From an uncultured Clostridia bacterium (GTDB lineage: Bacteria > Bacillota > Clostridia > TANB77 > CAG-508), in contig CALXPX010000053.1 of the NCBI GenBank assembly GCA_944390305.1, positions 1 to 8,337 on the forward strand: 8,337 bases of DNA, written 5' to 3'. The position numbers were made by a program, and so were the translations under genes. Below are positions 1 through 6,635 of the stretch, one piece after another. Below the pieces are notes generated by a model. The model did no database searches and was not told the DNA's origin. It saw only the letters and a program-made list of their open reading frames with translations. Each line of letters opens with the position of its first letter. The first letter of the stretch is position 1.

Positions 1-1160
1 TTTAAAAATTCTTGGGGATCTTGCATATCTTTTTGCCATTCTAAGCTTTCTCTTAGCCATGCTAATTTATCTTCAGTAACTACTACATTTGCTTTTTTAC
101 CTTTTAAAAAGCTAGACTCTTTATATGCCCAATGTGCAGCTATACCAAATTCTGCTACTCTATGCATGTTATATGTTCTTATTTGCACTTCAAATGGTGT
201 TCCATTTGGCCCTATTAATGTTGTATGTAAAGATTGATACATATTAGGTTTTGGGACAGAAATATAATCTTTAAATCTTCCAGGCATTGGAGTATATAAT
301 TCATGTACTACACCTAATGCCGCATAACAATCTTTTACAGAATTAACAAGAATTCTTAATGCAAAAAGATCATATATTTGATCTAATGTTTTATTATCTC
401 TTTGCATTTTTCTATAAATAGAATATAAATGCTTTGCTCTACCAGTAATTTCACCTTCTATTTTTTCTTTCTTTAAATTTAATTTAATTTCATCTTTAAT
501 TTCATCAATAAATTTTAATCTTTCTTCTCTTTTTTTATCTATTCCTGCAACTAATTCTCTAAACTCTTCTGGATACAAATATTTAAAAGCTAAATCTTCT
601 AATTCCCATTTTAAAGAATATACACCTAATCTATTTGCAAGTGGTGCATAAAGGTCCATTGTTTCTCTTGCATTTGCAATTTGCCTATCTCTAGATAAAA
701 ATTTTAGAGTTCTCATATTATGTAATCTATCAGCTAACTTAATTAGTATAACTCTTATATCTTTTCCCATAGCTAAAAACATTTTTCTGTAATTTTCTAC
801 TTGTTCTTCTTCTGCACTTACATAATTTATTTTTCCAAGTTTAGTAACTCCATTTACCATTTCTGCTATTTCTTCACTAAATTCTTTAGAAATATCTTCT
901 ATTGTTACATCTGTATCTTCTGCTAAATCATGCATTAATGCAGCGCAAATAGTAGCATCATCTAATCCTAAAGTTGATAATATATATGCCACTTGCATTG
1001 GGTGAATTATATATGGTTCTCCTGACTTACGTTTTTGATCACCATGATGAGAAACAGCATAATTATATGCTTTAGTTATTAATTTTGTATCAGTTCTTCT
1101 ATTATGCTTTTTCATTTCTGCAATTATATCTTTTATTGTCATATCTTTTATTTCTGACAT
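1..1160 (-). CDS. rel: Bifunctional (p)ppGpp synthetase/hydrolase Rel (RelA/SpoT family), 3' end cut by the window edge
   Basis: I translated this from the minus strand; it is open to the left edge, giving 386 N-terminal residues with no stop. It makes and degrades the stringent-response alarmone (p)ppGpp. The N-terminal HD hydrolase domain is intact: R44, H53, H77-D78 with E81-D82 (HDLAEDT, a variant of the usual HDVVEDT) and D144 in KLADRLHN are the expected metal and active-site positions. The synthetase domain follows, with GRAKHLYSIYRKM from residue 240, YDLFALRILV from 263, RFKD at 295-298, and EVQIRT from 324. RFKD is the RxKD signature of bifunctional Rel/SpoT enzymes, not the acidic motif of synthetase-only RelA. 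The TGS and C-terminal regulatory domains lie outside the window. The ATG at 1160 follows a strong GGAGGT (1165-1170) with 4-base spacing. It starts 22 bases after the recJ stop with no terminator between, so it is probably cotranscribed with recJ. Identification is secure; missing regulatory domains are only due to the window edge. Confidence 0.97.
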   Translation of the reverse strand, partial: MSEIKDMTIKDIIAEMKKHNRRTDTKLITKAYNYAVSHHGDQKRKSGEPYIIHPMQVAYILSTLGLDDATICAALMHDLAEDTDVTIEDISKEFSEEIAEMVNGVTKLGKINYVSAEEEQVENYRKMFLAMGKDIRVILIKLADRLHNMRTLKFLSRDRQIANARETMDLYAPLANRLGVYSLKWELEDLAFKYLYPEEFRELVAGIDKKREERLKFIDEIKDEIKLNLKKEKIEGEITGRAKHLYSIYRKMQRDNKTLDQIYDLFALRILVNSVKDCYAALGVVHELYTPMPGRFKDYISVPKPNMYQSLHTTLIGPNGTPFEVQIRTYNMHRVAEFGIAAHWAYKESSFLKGKKANVVVTEDKLAWLRESLEWQKDMQDPQEFL

Positions 1161-1182
1161 ATATACCTCCATTCCTATAGTT

Positions 1183-2865
1183 TTATTCTACACTACTTCT
1201 TATATCTTTTAGAGTAATTTGTATATTTTCTATATTCTTAAATTGATTTATTCCTATATTTCCTACAATATCTACTTTATCTCCAATTTGATATATATTA
1301 GATAAATCTCCCATATTAAATCCTATTGCATCAATACAAATATTTCCATCTGTTAATACTAATTTTAAATGTTTTCCTTCTGATAAAGCTCTTATTGAAT
1401 CTATTTTTAGATTTTTATACATAACAACTGGTATATTATTTCCTTCTCCAAATGGTTCTAATAATTGTAATTTTCTAATTTCTTCTACATTTATATCTTT
1501 TGATGTAATTACATAATCAATTAAAAGCTCTGGAATTAATTGTTTTATATTTTTTTTATTTGCATAGTCTTCAATTTTTTCTTTAAAAGCTTCAAAATTA
1601 TTTGTCTTCAAACTTAAACCTATTGCCATACTATGTCCACCTGCAGCCGTTAAAAGTTCTCTACAATTATATACTGCTTCATGTAAGTCAAATCCAGGTA
1701 TGCTTCTTCCAGATCCTTTAGCATCTTCTCCTTCAAAACAAACTAGTATACTTGGTTTATATGTTAAATCTGTTACTTTTGAAGAAACTATTCCTATTAC
1801 TCCATGGTGCCAATTTTCTTTTCCTATTACAATGCAAGATTCATCCTTGTTTTTATATGCCATTTCTATTGCTTCATTAAATATTTTCTTTTCTATTTCT
1901 TGTCTTTGCCTATTATATTCTTCAAGCTTTTGAGCTAGCTTTCTTGCTTCAATTGGATCATCTGTTAAAAATAGCTTTAAAGCATCTTCTTGATGTCCCA
2001 TTCTTCCACATGCATTAATTCTAGGTGATATTCCAAAAGAAATAGCTGTAGAATCTATTTTTTTAAATCCTGATAATTCAATTAAAGTTCTTAAACCTAT
2101 ATTTTTAGTTACTTCTACCAACTTCAACCCTAACTTAGCTATTACTCTATTTTCATCTATTAAAGTAACTATATCTGAAATAGTTCCAACACAAGCTATA
2201 TCTATATATTTAAGCCACTCACTTTCAGGTAAATTTAATTTTATACTTAAAGCTTGTATTAATTTAAAAGCAACTCCACATCCGGCAAGCTTATCAAATG
2301 GATATTTATTATCTTTTCTTTTTGCATCTATAACTGCAATTGCATTTGGAATCTCTTCTGGTACTTCGTGATGGTCAGTTATTATAACATCTATTCCCAA
2401 TTTTTCAGCTATTTTTACTTCCTTTACTGCTGTTATTCCGCAGTCTACTGTAATCATTAAATCATACTTTTCTTTTGCAATTTCTGTAATTGCTTCTTCA
2501 TTTAGTCCATAACCTTCATTTAATCTATTAGGAATATATGTTCCAATGTCTATCCCTCTATCTTTCATATATCTTTTAAGTATTGTTGTACTTGTAATAC
2601 CATCTGCATCATAATCTCCATATACCACAATCTTTTCATTATTATTCATAGCTTTTAGAATTCTATCTACTGCTTTATCCATATCTGGCAATTTAAATGG
2701 GTCATGAAAGTCTTTTCTAGTAGGATTTAAAAATATTTTTATTTCTTTATCTGATAAATTATTTTCTACTAATCTTTGAGCAACTAAAAAACTAACATTA
2801 TATTTATTAGATATTTGATTTATTTTTTCTTCATCGTATCCTTTTATTCTCCATTTTTTATTCAT
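1183..2865 (-). CDS. recJ: Single-stranded-DNA-specific 5'-3' exonuclease RecJ
   Basis: RecJ is a cytoplasmic DHH-superfamily nuclease that resects 5' ends of single-stranded DNA for RecFOR recombination and repair. At 560 residues it is close to the core length, shorter than Bacillus-type RecJ with extra C-terminal domains. Visible metal-binding motifs: DYDADG at 84-89, VDCG at 140-143, TDHH at 163-166 and SD at 230-231. The linker helix region has PRINACGRMGH at 281-291. The DHHA1 domain carries HHGVIGIV (353-360), GSGRSIPGFDL (384-394) and AAGGHSMAIGL (407-417). The tail from about 445, including LEPFGEGN, matches the RecJ OB-fold DNA-binding domain. The start ATG has AGGAGA (2871-2876) upstream. 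It is the first gene after the recO terminator and has its own candidate promoter. Rel follows 22 bases downstream. All catalytic acidic and histidine residues I would expect are present. Confidence 0.97.
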   Translation of the reverse strand: MNKKWRIKGYDEEKINQISNKYNVSFLVAQRLVENNLSDKEIKIFLNPTRKDFHDPFKLPDMDKAVDRILKAMNNNEKIVVYGDYDADGITSTTILKRYMKDRGIDIGTYIPNRLNEGYGLNEEAITEIAKEKYDLMITVDCGITAVKEVKIAEKLGIDVIITDHHEVPEEIPNAIAVIDAKRKDNKYPFDKLAGCGVAFKLIQALSIKLNLPESEWLKYIDIACVGTISDIVTLIDENRVIAKLGLKLVEVTKNIGLRTLIELSGFKKIDSTAISFGISPRINACGRMGHQEDALKLFLTDDPIEARKLAQKLEEYNRQRQEIEKKIFNEAIEMAYKNKDESCIVIGKENWHHGVIGIVSSKVTDLTYKPSILVCFEGEDAKGSGRSIPGFDLHEAVYNCRELLTAAGGHSMAIGLSLKTNNFEAFKEKIEDYANKKNIKQLIPELLIDYVITSKDINVEEIRKLQLLEPFGEGNNIPVVMYKNLKIDSIRALSEGKHLKLVLTDGNICIDAIGFNMGDLSNIYQIGDKVDIVGNIGINQFKNIENIQITLKDIRSSVE

Positions 2866-2892
2866 ATATTTCTCCTAATTTTACTTTGTACT

Positions 2893-2921
2893 ATTTTATC
2901 TCATTTCTTCATATTTTTCAA
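2893..2921 (-). promoter_or_regulatory. Candidate sigma-A promoter for recJ-rel
   Basis: On the minus strand, TTGAAA (2916-2921) is followed after exactly 17 bases by TAAAAT (2893-2898). These differ from the vegetative consensus TTGACA/TATAAT by one base each. A start near 2886 would leave a short leader of about 20 bases before recJ. It lies just beyond the T-tract of the recO terminator, which is where a new transcription unit should begin. In A/T-rich DNA such matches can occur by chance, but spacing and location favour a real promoter. Confidence 0.68.
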
Positions 2922-2940
2922 TGGAAAGAACATAAAATAT

Positions 2941-2973
2941 AAAAAAACCAAAAAGCACAACTACTTTTTGGTT
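2941..2973 (-). terminator. Rho-independent terminator after recO
   Basis: On the minus strand a perfect 10-bp stem, AACCAAAAAG (2964-2973) and CTTTTTGGTT (2946-2955), encloses an 8-base loop and is followed directly by a run of T (five T's at 2941-2945, then ATATTTT). The stem has only three G-C pairs, but this is common in such A/T-rich genomes. The first two bases of the stem overlap the recO TAA stop, so the hairpin forms right behind the last codon. The opposite strand lacks a clean T-tract, so I read it as acting on minus-strand transcription only. Confidence 0.85.
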
Positions 2974-3682
2974 AATATTCTTTTTCTAAACATTCATTTA
3001 AATATATTTTACTTAATAACTGTAATTCCTTTTTATATTCATCAGCTATTTCAAATGAATATATTTTTTTAGCGTCTGCCATTATTATATATCTAATTGC
3101 TTTTATTGTCGAATCACTAATTCTTATCGCTCCTTTGTCGAGTTTAGCACAAGTCTCACATTTAAATCCACTATCTTTGAAGCTAAAATATCTTAAATGT
3201 TCTTTGCCTTTGCAATTTGCACATCTATCTATTATAGGTCTAAATCCTAAGATACTTAATAATCTTATTTTAAATATTGATAATATAAATTCTAAATCTT
3301 TTTGTGTCTCTGATATCATATATATAGTATTTAATGTTAATTGAAGTATTCTATATGTATTTTGATTTTCATCTGTTACATCGTTTACTATTTTTGCAAT
3401 TTTAGTTGCATATGTTAATTTATCTAAATCTAATCTTAAATTATAAAATATTTCTATTGGCTCACAAGAATTTATATGATATGTACTTGCACCTTTATAA
3501 ACTAAAAAGTCTCCAAAACACAAAAATTGAGTACCTGCCATAAGAGTACTCTTTGGTCTTCTTGCTCCTTTTGCACTACATCCTATTTTTCCTAAATCAG
3601 GAGTAAGAAGGGTGCACATTTTATCATAGTCACCCATATTATTTTGTGCTAATATTATTCCTTTTGTTTTTATAACTCCCAT
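2972..3682 (-). CDS. recO: DNA repair protein RecO
   Basis: RecO loads RecA onto SSB-coated single-stranded DNA and anneals strands, working with RecR (and RecF) in the cytoplasm. The 236-residue length is normal. The N-terminal OB-fold has the family start pattern: TKGIILAQ, then DYDKMCTLLTPDLGKI (18-33) and AKGARRPKS (37-45). The helical C-terminal domain carries a four-cysteine zinc site, C154-x2-C157 and C175-x2-C178, as in many Gram-positive RecO proteins. The start ATG has only a weak GAAG-type site 5 bases upstream; AAGGA occurs about 19 bases away, too far to act normally. No alternative in-frame ATG/GTG/TTG exists between it and the upstream stop. It lies 26 bases after yqzL in the conserved era-yqzL-recO order and ends at a terminator, so it closes this operon. 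Confidence 0.95.
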   Translation of the reverse strand: MGVIKTKGIILAQNNMGDYDKMCTLLTPDLGKIGCSAKGARRPKSTLMAGTQFLCFGDFLVYKGASTYHINSCEPIEIFYNLRLDLDKLTYATKIAKIVNDVTDENQNTYRILQLTLNTIYMISETQKDLEFILSIFKIRLLSILGFRPIIDRCANCKGKEHLRYFSFKDSGFKCETCAKLDKGAIRISDSTIKAIRYIIMADAKKIYSFEIADEYKKELQLLSKIYLNECLEKEY

Positions 3683-3708
3683 TTTTACTTCTTTTTCTAC
3701 ATCCTTAT

Positions 3709-3891
3709 TTATTTAAGATTAAAATAATTACTATTATTATTTATAGCATCAATATTATTTATATTTTGTACATTTTTGTTATCTTTTGCATTTTTAATAT
3801 TATCAAAAGTTTTGTCTACTTCTAAAAGTTCTAGCATTGTATTTATATTTCCAGTCGTTTTAAAAGTATTCCAAGCAATTTGTTTTAACAT
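3709..3891 (-). CDS. yqzL: YqzL-family small protein with Asn-rich tail
   Basis: A short gene between era and recO, exactly where Bacillus carries yqzL. The family has no established function that I know. The N-terminal AWNTFKTTGNINTMLELLEV resembles the YqzL core (Trp-x2-Phe-x2-Thr-Gly-Asn-Ile). The last 30 or so residues are low-complexity and very rich in Asn, Asp and Lys, longer than the compact family type. Three in-frame ATGs are possible: 3912 (67 residues, overlapping the era end by 8 bases), 3897 (62) and 3891 (60). The AGGAGA at 3901-3906 lies downstream of the first, 3 bases from the second and 9 from the third, so I choose 3891 (MLKQIAWNTF), which also matches the family start; 3897 cannot be excluded. 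Translation is probably coupled to era. Confidence 0.75.
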   Translation of the reverse strand: MLKQIAWNTFKTTGNINTMLELLEVDKTFDNIKNAKDNKNVQNINNIDAINNNSNYFNLK

Positions 3892-3900
3892 AAGCATTTC

Positions 3901-3906
3901 TCTCCT
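3901..3906 (-). promoter_or_regulatory. Shine-Dalgarno of yqzL, fused to the era stop codon
   Basis: AGGAGA on the minus strand. Its first two bases are the last two of the era TAG stop (3905-3907). It lies inside the longest possible yqzL reading frame, which argues that the frame starts downstream at 3897 or 3891. Confidence 0.7.
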
Positions 3907-4801
3907 ATTCATCTGCCTTAAATTTCTTAACTATGCTCATATCATTGATCCAATCTTCTTTTACCTTTACCCAAAGCTTCAAATTCACTTTTGTATTTAG
4001 CATTTTTTCTAAGTCTTCACGAGCATAAGTTCCTATCTTTTTAAGCATATTTCCATTCTTCCCTATTATTATGCCCTTATGTGATTCTCTTAAACAAAAA
4101 ATTGTTGCTTCTACATCGTAAATTTTTTCCATTTCAATGGTTTTTCTTGTTTTCATTTTCGTTACTTCTACTAATATTCCATGAGGAACCTCATCTTGTA
4201 ATAATTTTAATGCTTTTTCTCTTATTGTTTCTTCTGCAAGCTCTCTTAACGTTTGATTTGTATATTCCTCAGTATCATAATATGCTGGACCTTCTTTTAA
4301 GTTACTTTCTATTTCTAATAATATATCTTCAATATTTTTTTCTTTTTTTACTGAAACTGGTATTATAGCAGTAAAATCATATATTTTTTTATATTTATCT
4401 ATTATTTCTGCTACTTTTTTAGCATCTACTAAATCGATTTTATTAATTATAAGAATTGTTTTTTTGTTACTTTCTTTTATTTTATCCAATATTCTTTCAT
4501 CTATACTTTTTTCTGTTGCGTCTATTACATATAGTACAATATCTACATCTGGAATAGATGTGATTGCGTTTTCATTCATCATGTTTCCTAATTTTGATTT
4601 TGATTTATGTAGGCCTGGTGTATCCATGATGATTATTTGTGAATTTTTTCTATTTATTATTCCTCTTATTCTTGTTCTTGTTGTTTGCGGTTTATTTGCT
4701 ATTGCTGATATTTTTTCTCCCACTAATCTATTTATAATACTTGATTTTCCAACATTTGTTTTTCCAACTACTGTTACAAAACCTGATTTAAATTTTTCCA
4801 T
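3905..4801 (-). CDS. era: GTPase Era (ribosome small-subunit assembly)
   Basis: Era is an essential GTPase that binds the 3' end of 16S rRNA during 30S maturation, partly membrane-associated. With the start chosen here (298 residues), the G domain shows G1 GKTNVGKS (13-20; usually GRPNVGKS), switch I NKPQTTRTRIRGI (36-48), G3 DTPG (60-63), G4 NKID (120-123) and an SVK G5 (150-152; SAL or SAK is more usual). A connecting stretch with EGPAYY leads to the KH RNA-binding domain: LRESHKGIIIGKNG with the GxxG loop at 247-250, then the conserved LWVKVKEDW tail. A longer frame begins at 4819 and overlaps the DUF3048 gene by 8 bases, but AGGAGC at 4808-4813, six bases before the ATG at 4801, supports the shorter start, as does the family N-terminus (KSGFVTVVGK). 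The neighbours ybeY, yqzL and recO are its usual companions. Confidence 0.97.
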   Translation of the reverse strand: MEKFKSGFVTVVGKTNVGKSSIINRLVGEKISAIANKPQTTRTRIRGIINRKNSQIIIMDTPGLHKSKSKLGNMMNENAITSIPDVDIVLYVIDATEKSIDERILDKIKESNKKTILIINKIDLVDAKKVAEIIDKYKKIYDFTAIIPVSVKKEKNIEDILLEIESNLKEGPAYYDTEEYTNQTLRELAEETIREKALKLLQDEVPHGILVEVTKMKTRKTIEMEKIYDVEATIFCLRESHKGIIIGKNGNMLKKIGTYAREDLEKMLNTKVNLKLWVKVKEDWINDMSIVKKFKADE

Positions 4802-4807
4802 TTTTTT

Positions 4808-4813
4808 GCTCCT
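4808..4813 (-). promoter_or_regulatory. Shine-Dalgarno of era, fused to the DUF3048 gene stop codon
   Basis: AGGAGC on the minus strand, 6 bases before ATG 4801. The TAG stop of the upstream gene (4812-4814) runs into it as TAGGAGC. It decides the era start in favour of 4801 over the ATG at 4819. Confidence 0.75.
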
Positions 4814-5879
4814 ATTCATTTACTGCTGCTTCTATTTTTACATTTGCATTTATTGGACAAATTTGCACAAATGTATTTCCATCGTTTACATCTATTTCAT
4901 TTCCTTCTAAATCTTTATATACTGTCTTAGAACTTCTTGAAACTTTTTCGCACTTTATTTTTATTGCTTTTCCATTTGTTATATAATACCCGTCTTTACT
5001 TCCTGTTGTATTCATTGTTTGTCTTCCTTTATTTTCTCCATCATTTAATGTTGAATTAGCAATAAATTCTATAATTATATTTTTTGCAGTTATATCTTCT
5101 CCGGTTGTCCAATCTGTTTGTTCTTTTGATTTTGAAAACCTAGTGTATCTCTTAGTTTCATTATTATATATCCAATTTACAATATTTGAATCAGAATAAG
5201 GAATGGTTATATTTTCAGCTACTTCTCCATCTTGCAAACTAACTTCTTCTGTTACATAATTTAAAACGCTATCTTTAGACGAAGTTGTTCTGTAATTTTT
5301 GTTTTTAGCTATTTGAAGTATTTTTTCTGTCGATGTTGCAACATTATGTGGAGATTTTTTATCTTTTACTCTCCAAAACTCATTTGTAGTTTCTGATATT
5401 CCATTTATATTATTTACTCCTAATGTTTTTATATCACCTTGGGCTTGTGGGCTCCATCCATAGTGAACATATATAGCATCATTTTCTAGTGCATAATCCA
5501 GAAAATAGTGTCTTGCACTTCTTACTGGTCCTATTTTTTCTAAACTTGCTCCTTTAAATAGAGCCATTAATCTTGATTCTCCACCTTCTACTATTATTTC
5601 GTATACTATATATGCATCATTAAGTCCTGCTTGTGGCATAGCATCTTTGTTATTGTCTATCATTACAGCAATTGGTCTATCGTTTCCTTTAAAAATCTGT
5701 ACACTACTATCTAGTCCCGCTACAATAGTATTTCCAGTTTCTTTATTATTTACTACATCAGTTCCTAAAAATACCATATTATTATTTTGTGTTGATTTGT
5801 AATATAAAATTGCACTACAAACTGCTATTGCAATTATACATAAAATAATTACTATTATTAATACTACTTTCTTTTTCAT
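4812..5879 (-). CDS. Membrane-anchored DUF3048 (YerB-like) protein
   Basis: A 355-residue protein of the YerB/DUF3048 type, whose function is not established. Residues 1-4 are MKKK, followed by a hydrophobic segment at about 5-26. There is no good lipobox (Cys14 and Cys21 are preceded by Leu and Val), so I infer an uncleaved membrane anchor with an extracellular body, not the lipoprotein form typical of YerB. The family core is clear: DRPIAVMIDN (67-76), PQAGLNDAYIVYEIIVEGG (82-100), IGPVRSARHYF (116-126) and SPHNVATS (176-183). The C-terminal subdomain contains WIYNNETKRYTRF (236-248) and NIIIEF (267-272). AGGAGA at 5885-5890 lies 5 bases from the start. The dgkA-like gene ends 9 bases upstream and era begins immediately downstream. 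In Bacillus the era-proximal slot is held by cdd and yerB sits by pcrB-pcrA, so this location is different. Confidence 0.9.
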   Translation of the reverse strand: MKKKVVLIIVIILCIIAIAVCSAILYYKSTQNNNMVFLGTDVVNNKETGNTIVAGLDSSVQIFKGNDRPIAVMIDNNKDAMPQAGLNDAYIVYEIIVEGGESRLMALFKGASLEKIGPVRSARHYFLDYALENDAIYVHYGWSPQAQGDIKTLGVNNINGISETTNEFWRVKDKKSPHNVATSTEKILQIAKNKNYRTTSSKDSVLNYVTEEVSLQDGEVAENITIPYSDSNIVNWIYNNETKRYTRFSKSKEQTDWTTGEDITAKNIIIEFIANSTLNDGENKGRQTMNTTGSKDGYYITNGKAIKIKCEKVSRSSKTVYKDLEGNEIDVNDGNTFVQICPINANVKIEAAVNE

Positions 5880-5884
5880 AAGTT

Positions 5885-5890
5885 TCTCCT
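5885..5890 (-). promoter_or_regulatory. Shine-Dalgarno of the DUF3048 gene, fused to the upstream stop codon
   Basis: AGGAGA on the minus strand, five bases before ATG 5879. The kinase-fusion gene ends in TAG at 5889-5891, which reads into this site as TAGGAGA. It is the first of three consecutive junctions built in this way and suggests coupled translation. Confidence 0.7.
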
Positions 5891-6632
5891 ACATTTTAAA
5901 AATTGTTAGTCCATATACTAATATTACTATTAAAGGTCCCATAAATGCGCCAAATACTACTTCTCCTAAATTTCTAGTGTCATTAAGTCTATTTCCTGCT
6001 ACTAATACAGATAATGCTAAGCTTAAGCAAAATACTACAGGATCTTGTGTATTTATCCATATAGCTGTTAATATTGCAAATGCCAAAGCAGTTTGTCCAC
6101 TTGGTATAAATGCATCTTTAGCTAGGTTCTTTTGTTTTTTAGAATTCGAAGCTGCTTTTACTGCAATTATCCCTATAACAGTAAGTATTACTCCGACAAA
6201 AGCCAAGTGCGTTGGTGAAGAAATCATTTGACTAAATATACTTTGTCCCATTTGTGTAAGTTCTGTTTCTCTAAAAAACAGAAAATATGCAACGACAATA
6301 TCATTACAAGCTGCAAGCACCACAGCACCTGCTGCTACATCCTTTGCAATTTTAGCTTTTGGATGATATGTATCAACATACAAATCTACTACTGTTTCTA
6401 CTGCTGTATTTATCATTTCTGCAAATATGACAAAAAATACAGCAAATGTTAGACACAAAAACTCAGCTGTTGTAAAATTATAAAATAGGCTAAGTATCAT
6501 TACTATTACACCTATAATTAGTTGCTTTTTAATATTACTTTGCGTTGTTGCAGCATATACAATTCCATTTACTGCATTATTACAAGCTTCTATAAAATTA
6601 TGATTATAGAGTCTTTCATCCTTTTTCTTCAT
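5889..6632 (-). CDS. DgkA-type undecaprenol/diacylglycerol kinase fused to a PAP2-like membrane domain
   Basis: The first 120 or so residues are a prokaryotic DgkA domain, a small integral-membrane kinase that in Gram-positives mainly phosphorylates undecaprenol for cell-wall carrier recycling. Signature EMINTAVETVVD (72-83, with E72, N75, E79) and AKIAKDVAAGAVVLAA (93-108, D98) are present, with membrane segments near 34-51, 56-76 and 100-120. Q31 stands where DgkA proteins normally have a metal/ATP-linked Glu (eight residues after the conserved Gly). A second half from about 140 has further membrane segments and resembles the PAP2 phosphatase fold: FIPSGQTALAF (175-185) in place of PSGH and NRLNDTRNLGEVV (214-226) in place of the SR-x5-H motif. 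Both expected histidines are absent. At 247 residues it is twice the stand-alone kinase. The start has GGGGAG overlapping the ybeY end, whose stop is 3 bases upstream. The kinase-family call is firm; present activity of either half is uncertain. Confidence 0.9.
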   Translation of the reverse strand: MKKKDERLYNHNFIEACNNAVNGIVYAATTQSNIKKQLIIGVIVMILSLFYNFTTAEFLCLTFAVFFVIFAEMINTAVETVVDLYVDTYHPKAKIAKDVAAGAVVLAACNDIVVAYFLFFRETELTQMGQSIFSQMISSPTHLAFVGVILTVIGIIAVKAASNSKKQKNLAKDAFIPSGQTALAFAILTAIWINTQDPVVFCLSLALSVLVAGNRLNDTRNLGEVVFGAFMGPLIVILVYGLTIFKM

Positions 6633-6635
6633 ATA

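Noticed and set aside
2815..3072. Plus-strand 85-codon open frame spanning the recJ-recO intergenic region
   Set aside because: It is low-complexity Phe/Ile/Leu/Tyr sequence, overlaps both genes and runs through the terminator hairpin. Nothing supports translation.
3712..3800. Runs of ATT/ATA-rich repeats possibly forming a tandem repeat or origin-like region
   Set aside because: The A/T-rich triplets have no regular period and are explained by Asn/Ile codons in the yqzL tail; no DnaA boxes were seen.
4802..4819. Longer Era N-terminus starting at ATG 4819 (304 residues)
   Set aside because: It would overlap the upstream gene and place the good AGGAGC site inside the coding region. The start at 4801 has correct spacing and the family N-terminus.
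4464..4910. Plus-strand 148-codon open frame encoding a hydrophobic polypeptide
   Set aside because: It lies opposite era and the end of the DUF3048 gene, both with strong protein-family support. Its Phe/Leu/Ile-rich composition is what antisense reading of A/T-rich Lys- and Asn-rich genes gives. No ribosome-binding site or family match is seen. The same applies to the other plus-strand open frames.
5800..5879. Lipoprotein signal peptide on the DUF3048 protein
   Set aside because: Two cysteines occur in the hydrophobic segment, but the residues before them (ILC and AVC) do not fit a lipobox, so a plain membrane anchor is more likely.
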